A stretch of 29,555 nucleotides of DNA from positions 1-29,555 of the forward strand of contig CAYXOX010000020.1 in NCBI GenBank assembly GCA_964466745.1, given 5' to 3'. The position numbers and the translations under genes were made by a program. Shown piece after piece: positions 22,887 through 29,555 of the stretch; position 1 is the first letter of the stretch, and every line of letters starts with the position of its first letter. This stretch comes from CAYXOX01 sp964466745. GTDB lineage: Bacteria; Pseudomonadota; Alphaproteobacteria; Rhodobacterales; Rhodobacteraceae. The notes under the pieces were generated by a model. The model did not search any database, had not been told where the DNA came from, and saw only the letters and a program-made list of their open reading frames with translations.

Positions 22887-25109
22887 TCAGGGCGCCGCGG
22901 CAAGCGCCTCGATCTCCGCGAGGATGCCCTCCACCTGCGCGAGCCGATGCTCCGCGCCGGCTTGCGCCAAGACGCCCCGCGCCGCCTCCGCATGCTCTCG
23001 CGCCTCCGCGAGATGCGCCGCGTCCCCCGTCTTGCGGTGAAAGGCGAGGCTGAGGATGGCGAGGTTGAACTGCACCGCCGCCCAATGTAGCGGCACGCGC
23101 ACGCGGGAGAATTCCTCCAGCGCGGCGCTGTAGGCGGCGGCGGCCTCGTCGAGCCGATCCGTACCGGCTTCACGTTCTGCGAGGATACGAAGCGCGTTGC
23201 CAAGGTTCATCTGCGCCGTGGCCCAATCGAGCGGCACGCGCTCGCGGGTCCGTTCCTCCAGCGCGGCGCGGAAGGCGGTAACGGCCTCCTCAAGCCGCTC
23301 CGTCCCCGCCTCACGCGCCCCGAGGGCCTGGAGCGCATTGCCAAGGTTCACCTGCGCAGTGGCCCAATCGAGCGGCACGCGGTCGCGGGTTCGCTCCTCC
23401 AGCGCGGAACGGAAGGCGGCGACGGCCTCCTCCAGCCGCTCCGTTCCGGCCTCGCGCTCTCCGAGGACACGAAGCGCGTTGCCGAGGTTCATCTGCGCCG
23501 TGGCCCAATCGAGTGCCGCACGCTCGCGGGGGCGTTCCTCCAGCGCGGCGCGGTGGGCAGCTACGGCCTCCTCCAGCCGCGCCGTCCCGGCCTCGCGCTG
23601 CCCGAGGGTCCGGAGCGCGTTGCCGAGGTTCATCTGCGTCATGGCCCACTGAAGCGGCACGCGCTCGCGGGGGCATTCCTCCAGCGCGGCGCGGTAGGCG
23701 GCGACGGCCTCCTCCAGCCGCTCCGTCCCGGCCTCGCGCGCCCCGAGGGTCTGGAGCGCAATGCCGAGATTCATCTGCGCCGTGGCCCACTGAAGCGGCA
23801 CGCGCTCGCGGGTCCATTCCTCCAGCGCGGCGCGGAAGGCGGTAACGGCCTCCTCAAGCCGGTCCGTTCCGGCCTCGCGCTCCCCGAGGGTCCCTAGCGC
23901 GGTGCCGATGTTCATCTGCGCCATGGCCCAATCAAGCGGCACGCGCTCGCGGGTCCATTCCTCCAACGCGGCGCGGTAGGCGGCGACGGCCTCCTCCAGC
24001 CGATCCGTTCCCGCCTCGCGCTCGCCGAGAACAAAAAGCGCGTTGCCGAGACTGTTCCCGGCTGCGCCACGCTCATCCGCCGTGGTGCCACGCGCCACAG
24101 CCTTCCGTGCGAGCGCAATGGCGACCTCGAGATCGAAGTTCAGCCCCGCGTCGTGGCCCCGTTCGTACCACTCGGTCAACACGCCCCACAGCGCCGCGAG
24201 CCGCGCGGCGGGATCGGGGGTCTCCAGCTCGACCTTCCGGACGAGGAACGCCGCTGCCCGGCCGGGCTCCCTGGCAAGGATGGCCTGCTCCGTGCCGGAC
24301 GAAAGCAGCCGCAACCGCCGCGCCTGCGATTCCGCCTCCTCCCGGCGCAACGCCTCCTCGATCTCCCCCATCGCTTCTTCGTTCGCGCCCTCCCGCGAAA
24401 GCTCGGCCACGCGCGCCAGCACCGCGTCGACGAAACCGGCATGGTTCGTGCCGGTCGCCCCCTCCCGCTGGACGTTGACCGCGATGTCCATGGCGTTCTG
24501 GAGTTCCCGCCAGGCCTGGCCCACATCCTCGACCTTCTCGGCGATGCGCTGGGCCAGCCGCACGATTGCCCGTTCCGTGATGCCTTCGTTGCGCAGCCTG
24601 TCTGCCTGACCGGCCTGCCGCGCGAGGTCGAGCAGCTCGCTCTGGCGCCTCAGCATCACCCGCTCGAATGCCGTTGCCGGGTCTTTCTCCACCGGGTCGA
24701 GCATGGCGCCTACAAGGGCTTCGAACTTGTCGAGTATGGCTTGCGTCTTGTGGCCGCTGTCTCGGCTTTCGGCGCCGACCCGTGCGCGATGCTGCGACGC
24801 GATGAGGCTTGCGGTCAGATCGCCCTGACAGAGATGGTCCGCCGTGAGCGGAAAGAGCTCCAGCATCTGTTTCAGATGCGTCCTGTCGTCTTGCGTGAGC
24901 GGGTTGGCCGCGAGATGCGCATCCATCGCCTCGGCCATCATCCTCGCGAAGCGTTGTTGTTCGGTCTGCGCCCTCCTGAAGAGCGCGGTCCCGGACAAAG
25001 CGGCGCCGATCGCCGTTCCCGCTCCGGCGGCAAGCGAAAGATCGGCCGTCGTGGCGATGATCCCGAACGCGGCCGCGATATTCCCGGCGTGTAACGCCCG
25101 CTCCACCAT
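22887..25109 (-). CDS. TPR-repeat protein with unrecognised helical N-terminal domain
   Basis: A 740-residue protein that I cannot assign to a function. Residues 9-44 are hydrophobic and Gly/Ala-rich (GNIAAAFGIIATTADLSLA onward), a possible membrane-inserting segment. Residues 45-350 look all-helical, rich in Arg, Glu and Ala. From residue 354 there are seven TPR-like repeats of exactly 47 residues (consensus MNLGNALRTLGEREAGTERL, then EEAVAAYRAALEERTRERVP, then LDWATAQ), then a decayed eighth and a helical end. Arrays of this kind are, from memory, common in alphaproteobacterial proteins whose N-termini carry varied effector or protease domains; no such domain is recognisable here. GGAGG lies six bases before the ATG. 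Local GC is lower than that of the neighbours, and the gene sits between cysQ-like and DUF4170 genes, suggesting an inserted accessory gene. Confidence 0.88.
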   Translation of the reverse strand: MVERALHAGNIAAAFGIIATTADLSLAAGAGTAIGAALSGTALFRRAQTEQQRFARMMAEAMDAHLAANPLTQDDRTHLKQMLELFPLTADHLCQGDLTASLIASQHRARVGAESRDSGHKTQAILDKFEALVGAMLDPVEKDPATAFERVMLRRQSELLDLARQAGQADRLRNEGITERAIVRLAQRIAEKVEDVGQAWRELQNAMDIAVNVQREGATGTNHAGFVDAVLARVAELSREGANEEAMGEIEEALRREEAESQARRLRLLSSGTEQAILAREPGRAAAFLVRKVELETPDPAARLAALWGVLTEWYERGHDAGLNFDLEVAIALARKAVARGTTADERGAAGNSLGNALFVLGEREAGTDRLEEAVAAYRAALEEWTRERVPLDWAMAQMNIGTALGTLGEREAGTDRLEEAVTAFRAALEEWTRERVPLQWATAQMNLGIALQTLGAREAGTERLEEAVAAYRAALEECPRERVPLQWAMTQMNLGNALRTLGQREAGTARLEEAVAAHRAALEERPRERAALDWATAQMNLGNALRVLGEREAGTERLEEAVAAFRSALEERTRDRVPLDWATAQVNLGNALQALGAREAGTERLEEAVTAFRAALEERTRERVPLDWATAQMNLGNALRILAEREAGTDRLDEAAAAYSAALEEFSRVRVPLHWAAVQFNLAILSLAFHRKTGDAAHLAEAREHAEAARGVLAQAGAEHRLAQVEGILAEIEALAAAP
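23064..24050 (-). repeat. Seven tandem 141-bp units encoding TPR repeats
   Basis: Seven in-frame units of 141 bp (47 codons) with no length variation. Stretches such as GCCTCCTCCAGCCGCTCCGT recur almost unchanged on the plus strand, so the units are similar at DNA level as well as in protein. They correspond to residues 354-682 of the TPR protein. The unit number may vary by recombination. Confidence 0.9.
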
Positions 25110-25175
25110 TTACGCCTCCGGCACGCCCGGGCCCCAGCCTAGAGCTTCCGGGCATCGCTGGCCAGAATCCCGGGT

Positions 25176-25191
25176 GGGCGCTTCGGCGCCC
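25176..25191 (-). terminator. Hairpin after the cysQ-like gene
   Basis: GGGCGC (25176-25181), TTCG, GCGCCC (25186-25191) forms a compact hairpin nine bases past the cysQ-like stop and upstream of the TPR gene. There is no T-tract, so it may be an attenuator, an mRNA-end stabiliser, or nothing. Confidence 0.35.
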
Positions 25192-25199
25192 CCCCGGCC

Positions 25200-25997
25200 T
25201 CAGGGGGCGGGCGCGGGGGACGGGGCGAGGGCGCCGGCGAGCTCGGCATGCACGGCGGGGGCCGCGGCGAGCACCCCGTCCACCAGCGGGGTGGCGGCAT
25301 TGAAGCGCAGCGGCGCGCCGGCCCGGTCGCTCACCCGCGCGCCGGCCTCGGCGGCGAGGAGCGCGCCGGCGGCGACGTCCCACTCCCAGGTCGGGCGCAG
25401 GGTGAGCATGGCGTCGAAGCGCCCGTCGGCCACGAGGCTCATGCGGTGGGCGAGCGAGGGGCGGAACACGCGCTCCACCGCCGGCGGGGCGCCCGCGCGC
25501 CAGTTCTCCGCCGCCAGCGCCGGGCGCGCGGCGAGGAGCGTCGCCCCCCGCGCCCCCTGCCGCCCGCTCGCGCGCACCGGCGCGCCGTTGCAGGTGGCGC
25601 CCCGCCCGGCGGCGGCGGCGTAGAGCCGCTCCAGCATGGGAAGGAACACCGCCGCGGCGATCACCTCGCCGCGCTCGGCGACGGCCAGGGAGAGCGCCCA
25701 GCCCGGCTCCCCGGCGACGAAGGCGCGGGTGCCGTCGATGGGATCGACGATGAAGACGCGCTCGGCGGAGAGGCGGGCCGGGCCGTCCTCGGTTTCCTCC
25801 GAAAGCCAGCCGTAGCCGGGCCGGGCGGCGGTGAGGGCCCCGCGCAGGAAGGCGTCGACCGCGAGATCGGCCTCGGTGACGGGCCCGGCGCCCCCGGGCT
25901 TCTCCCGCGCAGGCGGGCGGCGGGCGAAATGGGCCGCCGCGAGCGCGCCGGCCTCGCGCGCGGCATCGACGAGGAGGGCGAGATCATCCGCCGGCAA
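25200..25997 (-). CDS. CysQ / inositol-monophosphatase family phosphatase
   Basis: A 265-residue Mg-dependent, Li-sensitive phosphatase family member. Metal-site motifs are present: EETEDG (in YGWLSEETEDG), DPIDGTRAF and WDVAAGALLAAEAGARV. Relatives hydrolyse 3'-phosphoadenosine 5'-phosphate (CysQ) or inositol monophosphate; sequence alone does not decide. The best start is a TTG at 25997 (LPADDLALLVDAAREAG, where homologues begin), overlapping the pmbA stop by 14 bp, with GGAGG nine bases upstream. No nearby ATG or GTG fits. The gene follows pmbA in one transcript and is followed by a hairpin and then the TPR gene. Confidence 0.88.
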   Translation of the reverse strand: MPADDLALLVDAAREAGALAAAHFARRPPAREKPGGAGPVTEADLAVDAFLRGALTAARPGYGWLSEETEDGPARLSAERVFIVDPIDGTRAFVAGEPGWALSLAVAERGEVIAAAVFLPMLERLYAAAAGRGATCNGAPVRASGRQGARGATLLAARPALAAENWRAGAPPAVERVFRPSLAHRMSLVADGRFDAMLTLRPTWEWDVAAGALLAAEAGARVSDRAGAPLRFNAATPLVDGVLAAAPAVHAELAGALAPSPAPAP

Positions 25998-27336
25998 GGG
26001 TGAGCCCCTCCACCAGCAGCGAGGGGACGATGCGCGAGCGGCTCTCGCGGGCGTCGTTGGCGGGCACGAGGCCGCCGAGCATCTCGCGCAGGTTGCCGGC
26101 CACGGTGCACTCGTTGACGGGGTAGGCCGGCGCGCCATTCTCGATCCAGAAGCCCGAGGCGCCGCGGGAGTAGTCGCCGGTGGTGGGGTTGATGGAGCTG
26201 CCGATGAGCGAGGTGACGAGAAGGCCGGTGCCCATCTCGCGCATCAACTCCTCCGGGCTGGCGCTGCCGGAAGTGAGGCGGATGTTGCCCGCGGAGGGCG
26301 ACGGCGGGCCCGAGGGCCCGCGGGCGGCGTTGGCGGTGCTGGACAGGCCGAGCTTGCGCGCGGTGGCGAGATCGAGCACCCAGCTGCGCAGGACACCCGC
26401 CTCCACCAGCGCGCGGGTGCCGGTGGGCAGGCCCTCGGCGTCGAAAGGGCGCCCGGCCGTGGAGCGCGGGCGGTGGGGCTCCTCGGTCAGCGAAAGCCCC
26501 GCGGGCAGAACCCGGGCGCCCATGGCGTCGCGCAGCCAGGAGGCGCCGCGGGCGACGGCGCTGCCGTTGATGGCCGCGAGCAGATGGCCCACGAGGGACC
26601 CGGCCACGCGCTCGTCGAACAGGACGGGAAAGGCGCCGGTGGGCGGCTTGCGCGCACCGGCGCGCGCCGCGGCGCGCTCGCCCGCGATGCGGCCGATCTC
26701 CTCGGCGCTGCGCAGATCGGCCCGGTGGGTGCGGTAGTCGCCGTCGTAGTCGCGCTCCATGGCAATGCCCTCGCCGCTGATGGCCACCGCCGAAAGCCCG
26801 GAGCCGGTGCGCGCGTAGCCGCCCGAGAAGCCGTTGGAGGCGGCGAGATGGAGCCTGCGGGCACTGTAGCCGGCGCCCGCCCCGTCCATCCGGGAAACGC
26901 CCGGCACCGCGAGGGCCGCGGCCTCGGCCCGGCGCGCGGCCTCCTCGAGTTCGGCCGGGCCGGGCTCGGGCGCGGGATCGGCCAGGTGAAGCGCCCCGGC
27001 ATCGCGCGCCCCGGCCGGCGCCAGCGCGCCGGGCTCGGCGAGCCCGGCATGCGGATCCTCCGGGGCCTCCCGCGCCATGGCGACGGCACGTCCGGCCATT
27101 TCGGCAAGGGTCTCGGGACGGCTGTCGGAGGCGGAAACGCAGGCCTGGCGGCGCCCCATCAGCACGCGCAGGCCGAGATCGATCCCTTCGGCGCGCTCGG
27201 CACGCTCGAGCGTGCCGTTGCGCACGTCGATGGAGAGCGAGGTGCCCTCGACCACGAGCGCGTCGGCGGCATCCGCCCCTGCGCGCGCCGCGGCATCGAG
27301 CAATGCCCCGGCGAGGGCTTCGAGATCGGGTGCCAT
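25984..27336 (-). CDS. pmbA: TldD/PmbA family protein (PmbA/TldE-type)
   Basis: A 450-residue member of the TldD/TldE family. TldD-TldE heterodimers degrade unfolded peptides, mature microcin B17 and act on the antitoxin CcdA. The HExxxH metal motif of the catalytic TldD partner is not seen, so this is the TldE (PmbA) type or a standalone homologue. Typical stretches: DVRNGTLERAERAEGIDLGL, ASNGFSGGYARTGSGLSAVA, MERDYDGDYRTHRADLRS, GLSLTEEPHRPRSTAGRPFD, GSSINPTTGDYSRGASGFWI and YPVNECTVAGNLREML. The ATG at 27336 follows AAGGA eight bases upstream; the longer frame to 27417 lacks a better start. It is the first gene of the pmbA / cysQ-like run. Confidence 0.93.
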   Translation of the reverse strand: MAPDLEALAGALLDAAARAGADAADALVVEGTSLSIDVRNGTLERAERAEGIDLGLRVLMGRRQACVSASDSRPETLAEMAGRAVAMAREAPEDPHAGLAEPGALAPAGARDAGALHLADPAPEPGPAELEEAARRAEAAALAVPGVSRMDGAGAGYSARRLHLAASNGFSGGYARTGSGLSAVAISGEGIAMERDYDGDYRTHRADLRSAEEIGRIAGERAAARAGARKPPTGAFPVLFDERVAGSLVGHLLAAINGSAVARGASWLRDAMGARVLPAGLSLTEEPHRPRSTAGRPFDAEGLPTGTRALVEAGVLRSWVLDLATARKLGLSSTANAARGPSGPPSPSAGNIRLTSGSASPEELMREMGTGLLVTSLIGSSINPTTGDYSRGASGFWIENGAPAYPVNECTVAGNLREMLGGLVPANDARESRSRIVPSLLVEGLTLAGG

Positions 27337-27440
27337 GGTGAGGTCCTTCCTGCTGCGGTCGCGCAGGAGGTAGGCCGCCGGCACCCCGCGCGCAAGCGCG
27401 GACCGGCCCGACGTCACTGAGGCTCAACCAAAGCCACCCC

Positions 27441-27492
27441 CCTTCATCTTGGCCGAAATACTCCGGGGAGCGCGAGGGGCAGCGCCCCTCGC
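27441..27492 (+). repeat. Dispersed intergenic element, copy E
   Basis: The cleanest copy: CCTTCATCTTGGCCGAAATA, then CTCCGGGGAGC, then the hairpin GCGAGGGGC-AGC-GCCCCTCGC (27472-27492). It is oriented opposite to both neighbouring genes and paired with the inverted copy F. Confidence 0.85.
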
Positions 27493-27585
27493 CTACCACG
27501 GCGGGACCCGGGGCGACGAGCCCGGCAGCGGGTCTTGCGGCGCGCCGCCGGGACACGAGGCCTTCTGTTGCCGCGGCCAATGACT

Positions 27586-27642
27586 GCGAGGGGCGCTGCC
27601 CCTCGCGCTCCCCGAGGTATTTCGAGGCCAAAGTGGGGAGGA
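27586..27642 (-). repeat. Dispersed intergenic element, copy F
   Basis: On the minus strand the block CCCCACTTTGGCCTCGAAAT, then ACCTCGGGGAGC, is followed by the same hairpin as copy E (27586-27606). It lies about 140 bases beyond the DUF2125 stop, in the sense direction of that gene, and closely resembles copy C. Confidence 0.85.
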
Positions 27643-27781
27643 GGCGCAGGCACGCGGAGCGGCGCCTCCGATGCGGCCGGACCGGGCGGCGGGCCGGTGC
27701 CCCCTTGGGCGCGCACCTCGGGGCATCGTCGGCGTGGCGCGCCTGGACCGGCAGCGGGGCGCGCGCCGGTCTCGCGTCGAC

Positions 27782-29323
27782 CTACTGGATGCGTTGCCCG
27801 TTGGCGAGGATGCGGCCATCCTCGGTGAACTCGATGGTGGAGGTGAGCGTGTCCTCGGCACCGGGCTCGGCCACCGCGAAGGCGCCGATGCCGATGCGCA
27901 TGCCGACGGCGTTCTCCTCGGGCACGAGCCCCATGCTCACCAGCGTATCGAGCAGCGTGTTGCCCCCCGTCAGGCGCATGGTGAGCGTGCCGGCCGGGCG
28001 CGGCATTCCGAAGAAGCCGAGATCGCCCGGATCGAAGGCGAAGAGCCCCTGGCCGCTGAAGCGCGCGCCGAGCGCTGCGAGCGCCACGTTCTCGATCGTC
28101 AGTCCGGTCAGCGCGTAGGGCACCGGTGCCGGCTCCGCGCCGGGTTCGGCCTGCGGCCCGGGGTCCGCGGCGGGATCGCGGGTGACACGGGCGGTTCCGG
28201 CGAGGTCGAGCGCGAGGCGCGCGGGCTCGCGCGGCAGCATCTCGCCGGGATCGAAGAGGTTCCACAGCCCGTCGGACATGGCGAAGCCCTCGACCGCGAG
28301 ATCGAGGCCGAAGGGCTGGGGCTCTCCGCCCACCGGGCCGAGCGGCGCCGCGACTTCGGCGCGCGCCTCGTCCGCCCGTACCGAGAGCGGGAAGGGCACC
28401 GCGCTGGCCACGAGTTCCAGCACCAGCTCGCGGCTGCGGGACGCGTAGCGCAGGCGGTTCGCGTCCAGCGCCATCTCGAGGCCGCCGCCGGTGTTGGTGA
28501 AGGTTCCCACCGCGCTGTCCCCGTCGTCCTCGAGATCGAAGGCATAGGCGGCCGCATCGTAGCCATAGGCGAGATCGAGCGTGAACCCCGCGCCGAGAAG
28601 CGCGGCGGTATCGCCCCGGTCCACAGCCTCCGGCAGCGCGGTTTCCGCGGAGGCCTCGAGCCCGGTGAGCGCCCCGTCGAGCTGGAAGGTCTCGCCGGTG
28701 TCGGGATCGGTTCCGGTGATGGCCAGGAACGCCCCCGAGGCGCGCATCCGCGCCTCGATGCTGCGCAGCACCCCCTCGAGACTCGCGTAGCTGCCGCGCA
28801 GGTTCTCGAAGCGGAGCGACATGTCCACGGGCAGCGGCACGCCGTTCTCCAGGATCTCGTCGATCCTTGCCCCGGACGCGTCGGCGATGACATCGTAGGT
28901 GAGCGCCCCGGGATCGCCGCTGACCAGCGTGGTGGCGCCCTCCTGGAAGATGGTCATGCGGGTCATCGACTGGCCGCCCTCGGGCATCCGCGAGACGATG
29001 GTGACCGGGTACTCGGGCGAGACGGTAACGGCCACGGTCCCGTTGCCGGCCTCGGTGAAGGCGATCTCGGGCAGTTCCAGCGCCACGGAGCCCTCGGCGA
29101 AGCTCGCCCGCCAGGCGAGGCCCCGCACGGTCAGCCGGTCGGCGGTGCGGGTTTCGCTCTGGGTGGTCAGGCTGCTCTCGGGCGTGAGGGCAAAGAGTTC
29201 CTGCCAATCGGACCAGACATCCTCTGCGGTGACATCGGCGTGGGCAGGCAGGGGCAGCGCGGCGATCGCGGTCGCGGCGACGGCGGCGAACGGGAGGGCG
29301 CGGAACGGTGCGATTCGGGCCAT
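27782..29323 (-). CDS. DUF2125 exported protein
   Basis: A 513-residue protein with a signal peptide (MARIAPFRALPFAAVAATAI, cleavage near AHADV). The mature start VTAEDVWSDWQELFAL, then TADRLTVRGLAWRASF and PEIAFTEAGNGTVAVTVSPE, matches DUF2125, a periplasmic or envelope family of alphaproteobacteria with a beta-rich, AsmA-like feel (long runs of alternating strands, LALDLAGTARVTRD and LTIENVALAALGARFSGQG). Its function is unknown. The ATG at 29323 follows AAAGGAAAG. It is a stand-alone gene followed by element copy F. Confidence 0.85.
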   Translation of the reverse strand: MARIAPFRALPFAAVAATAIAALPLPAHADVTAEDVWSDWQELFALTPESSLTTQSETRTADRLTVRGLAWRASFAEGSVALELPEIAFTEAGNGTVAVTVSPEYPVTIVSRMPEGGQSMTRMTIFQEGATTLVSGDPGALTYDVIADASGARIDEILENGVPLPVDMSLRFENLRGSYASLEGVLRSIEARMRASGAFLAITGTDPDTGETFQLDGALTGLEASAETALPEAVDRGDTAALLGAGFTLDLAYGYDAAAYAFDLEDDGDSAVGTFTNTGGGLEMALDANRLRYASRSRELVLELVASAVPFPLSVRADEARAEVAAPLGPVGGEPQPFGLDLAVEGFAMSDGLWNLFDPGEMLPREPARLALDLAGTARVTRDPAADPGPQAEPGAEPAPVPYALTGLTIENVALAALGARFSGQGLFAFDPGDLGFFGMPRPAGTLTMRLTGGNTLLDTLVSMGLVPEENAVGMRIGIGAFAVAEPGAEDTLTSTIEFTEDGRILANGQRIQ

Positions 29324-29354
29324 GGGGGTCTTTCCTTTGGAACGGGTCGCGCGC

Positions 29355-29383
29355 AACCTCGGCCCGCTGGCCTGCCGGGTCAA
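29355..29383 (-). promoter_or_regulatory. Weak candidate promoter of the DUF2125 gene
   Basis: On the minus strand, TTGACC (29383-29378) is followed 17 bases later by GAGGTT (29360-29355), a poor -10. It lies about 32 bases before the ATG. The rest of 29324-29555 shows no gene that I can support. Confidence 0.25.
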
Positions 29384-29555
29384 GCCGCGAGGCGGCGCGG
29401 GCGGGTTTGCGCCGGCGCGGCGGGCGGTCTAGGCTCGTGCCGGCGGGCGCCGCGCCCCCCGGGGCAGGCCCCGCGGGGTGGGCACGGAGCCGCCTTCGGC
29501 CGGGGGCGTCCATCGGGGGACAGCGGCGGGGGCGCAGCGGCGCGGCTGTGTAGCG

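Larger units (their letters stand above)
27337..27781 (-). other. Intergenic region carrying an inverted pair of dispersed elements
   Basis: 445 bases between the DUF2125 gene and pmbA, with no supported gene. It holds copies E (27441-27492) and F (27586-27642) in opposite orientation, 93 bases apart. The promoter of pmbA must lie between copy E and 27336 or further up; none is clear. Confidence 0.7.

Noticed and set aside
23064..24050. Regular 141-bp periodicity that could suggest a CRISPR-like or satellite array
   Set aside because: The units are in frame, encode TPR-like helices and have no unique spacers between short identical repeats.
27444..29513. A 689-codon minus-strand frame across the DUF2125 locus
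   Set aside because: It is Arg/Pro-rich and overlaps the whole DUF2125 gene, which has a signal peptide, a ribosome binding site and recognisable family sequence.

Overview
The window comes from a very GC-rich alphaproteobacterium, most likely a member of Rhodobacterales (Rhodobacteraceae/Paracoccaceae). The evidence is the gene set: a CcrM-type GANTC methyltransferase next to rnhB, a mutY / DUF721 / dsbA cluster, a pmbA / cysQ / DUF4170 / waaA-like / lpxK cluster, a fused flavoprotein-SelD, and DUF2125 and small secreted families that I associate with this group. The GC content makes every gene cast long open frames on other strands. I chose frames by recognisable protein families, ribosome binding sites and end-to-end packing. 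A run of 10 Ns inside mutY marks an assembly gap.

Layout. 0.1-1.1 kb (minus): a small secreted protein and a membrane-anchored winged-helix protein. 1.4-2.0 kb (plus): an exported cysteine-containing protein. 2.5-6.2 kb: a convergent selenium pair, mnmH (tRNA 2-selenouridine synthase) and a flavoprotein-SelD fusion that makes its selenophosphate substrate. 6.5-7.0 kb: a pyridoxamine-phosphate-oxidase-like flavoprotein. 7.4-12.2 kb (minus): an AttEFGH/LolCDE-like export operon (ATPase, large FtsX-type permease, secreted lipocalin-like protein) with overlapping genes. 12.3-14.2 kb (plus): rnhB and ccrM, with three GANTC sites packed between them and a strong intrinsic terminator after ccrM.

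14.7-17.4 kb (minus): mutY followed after 1 bp by an AlkB-type membrane hydroxylase with a long disordered N-terminus. 17.5-19.9 kb (plus): a DciA-like DUF721 protein, a DsbA-like oxidoreductase and a class III CoA-transferase. 20.2-27.3 kb (minus): pmbA, a cysQ-like phosphatase, then a large TPR protein that appears to have been inserted, then DUF4170, a divergent WaaA-like protein and lpxK (lipid A 4'-kinase). 27.8-29.3 kb (minus): a DUF2125 protein.

Most of the window is housekeeping or envelope biology. The features that stand out are: (1) the lower-GC 740-residue TPR protein, with seven 47-residue repeats behind an unrecognised helical domain with a hydrophobic N-terminus, sitting in the lipid A cluster; (2) a dispersed intergenic element in six copies, a conserved block followed by a hairpin whose sequence changes between copies while its pairing is kept; (3) the GANTC cluster upstream of ccrM; (4) a WaaA homologue lacking canonical active-site residues; (5) repeated Ala/Pro/Gly-rich insertions in otherwise conserved proteins. 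I found no CRISPR array, tRNA, rRNA, transposase or prophage.
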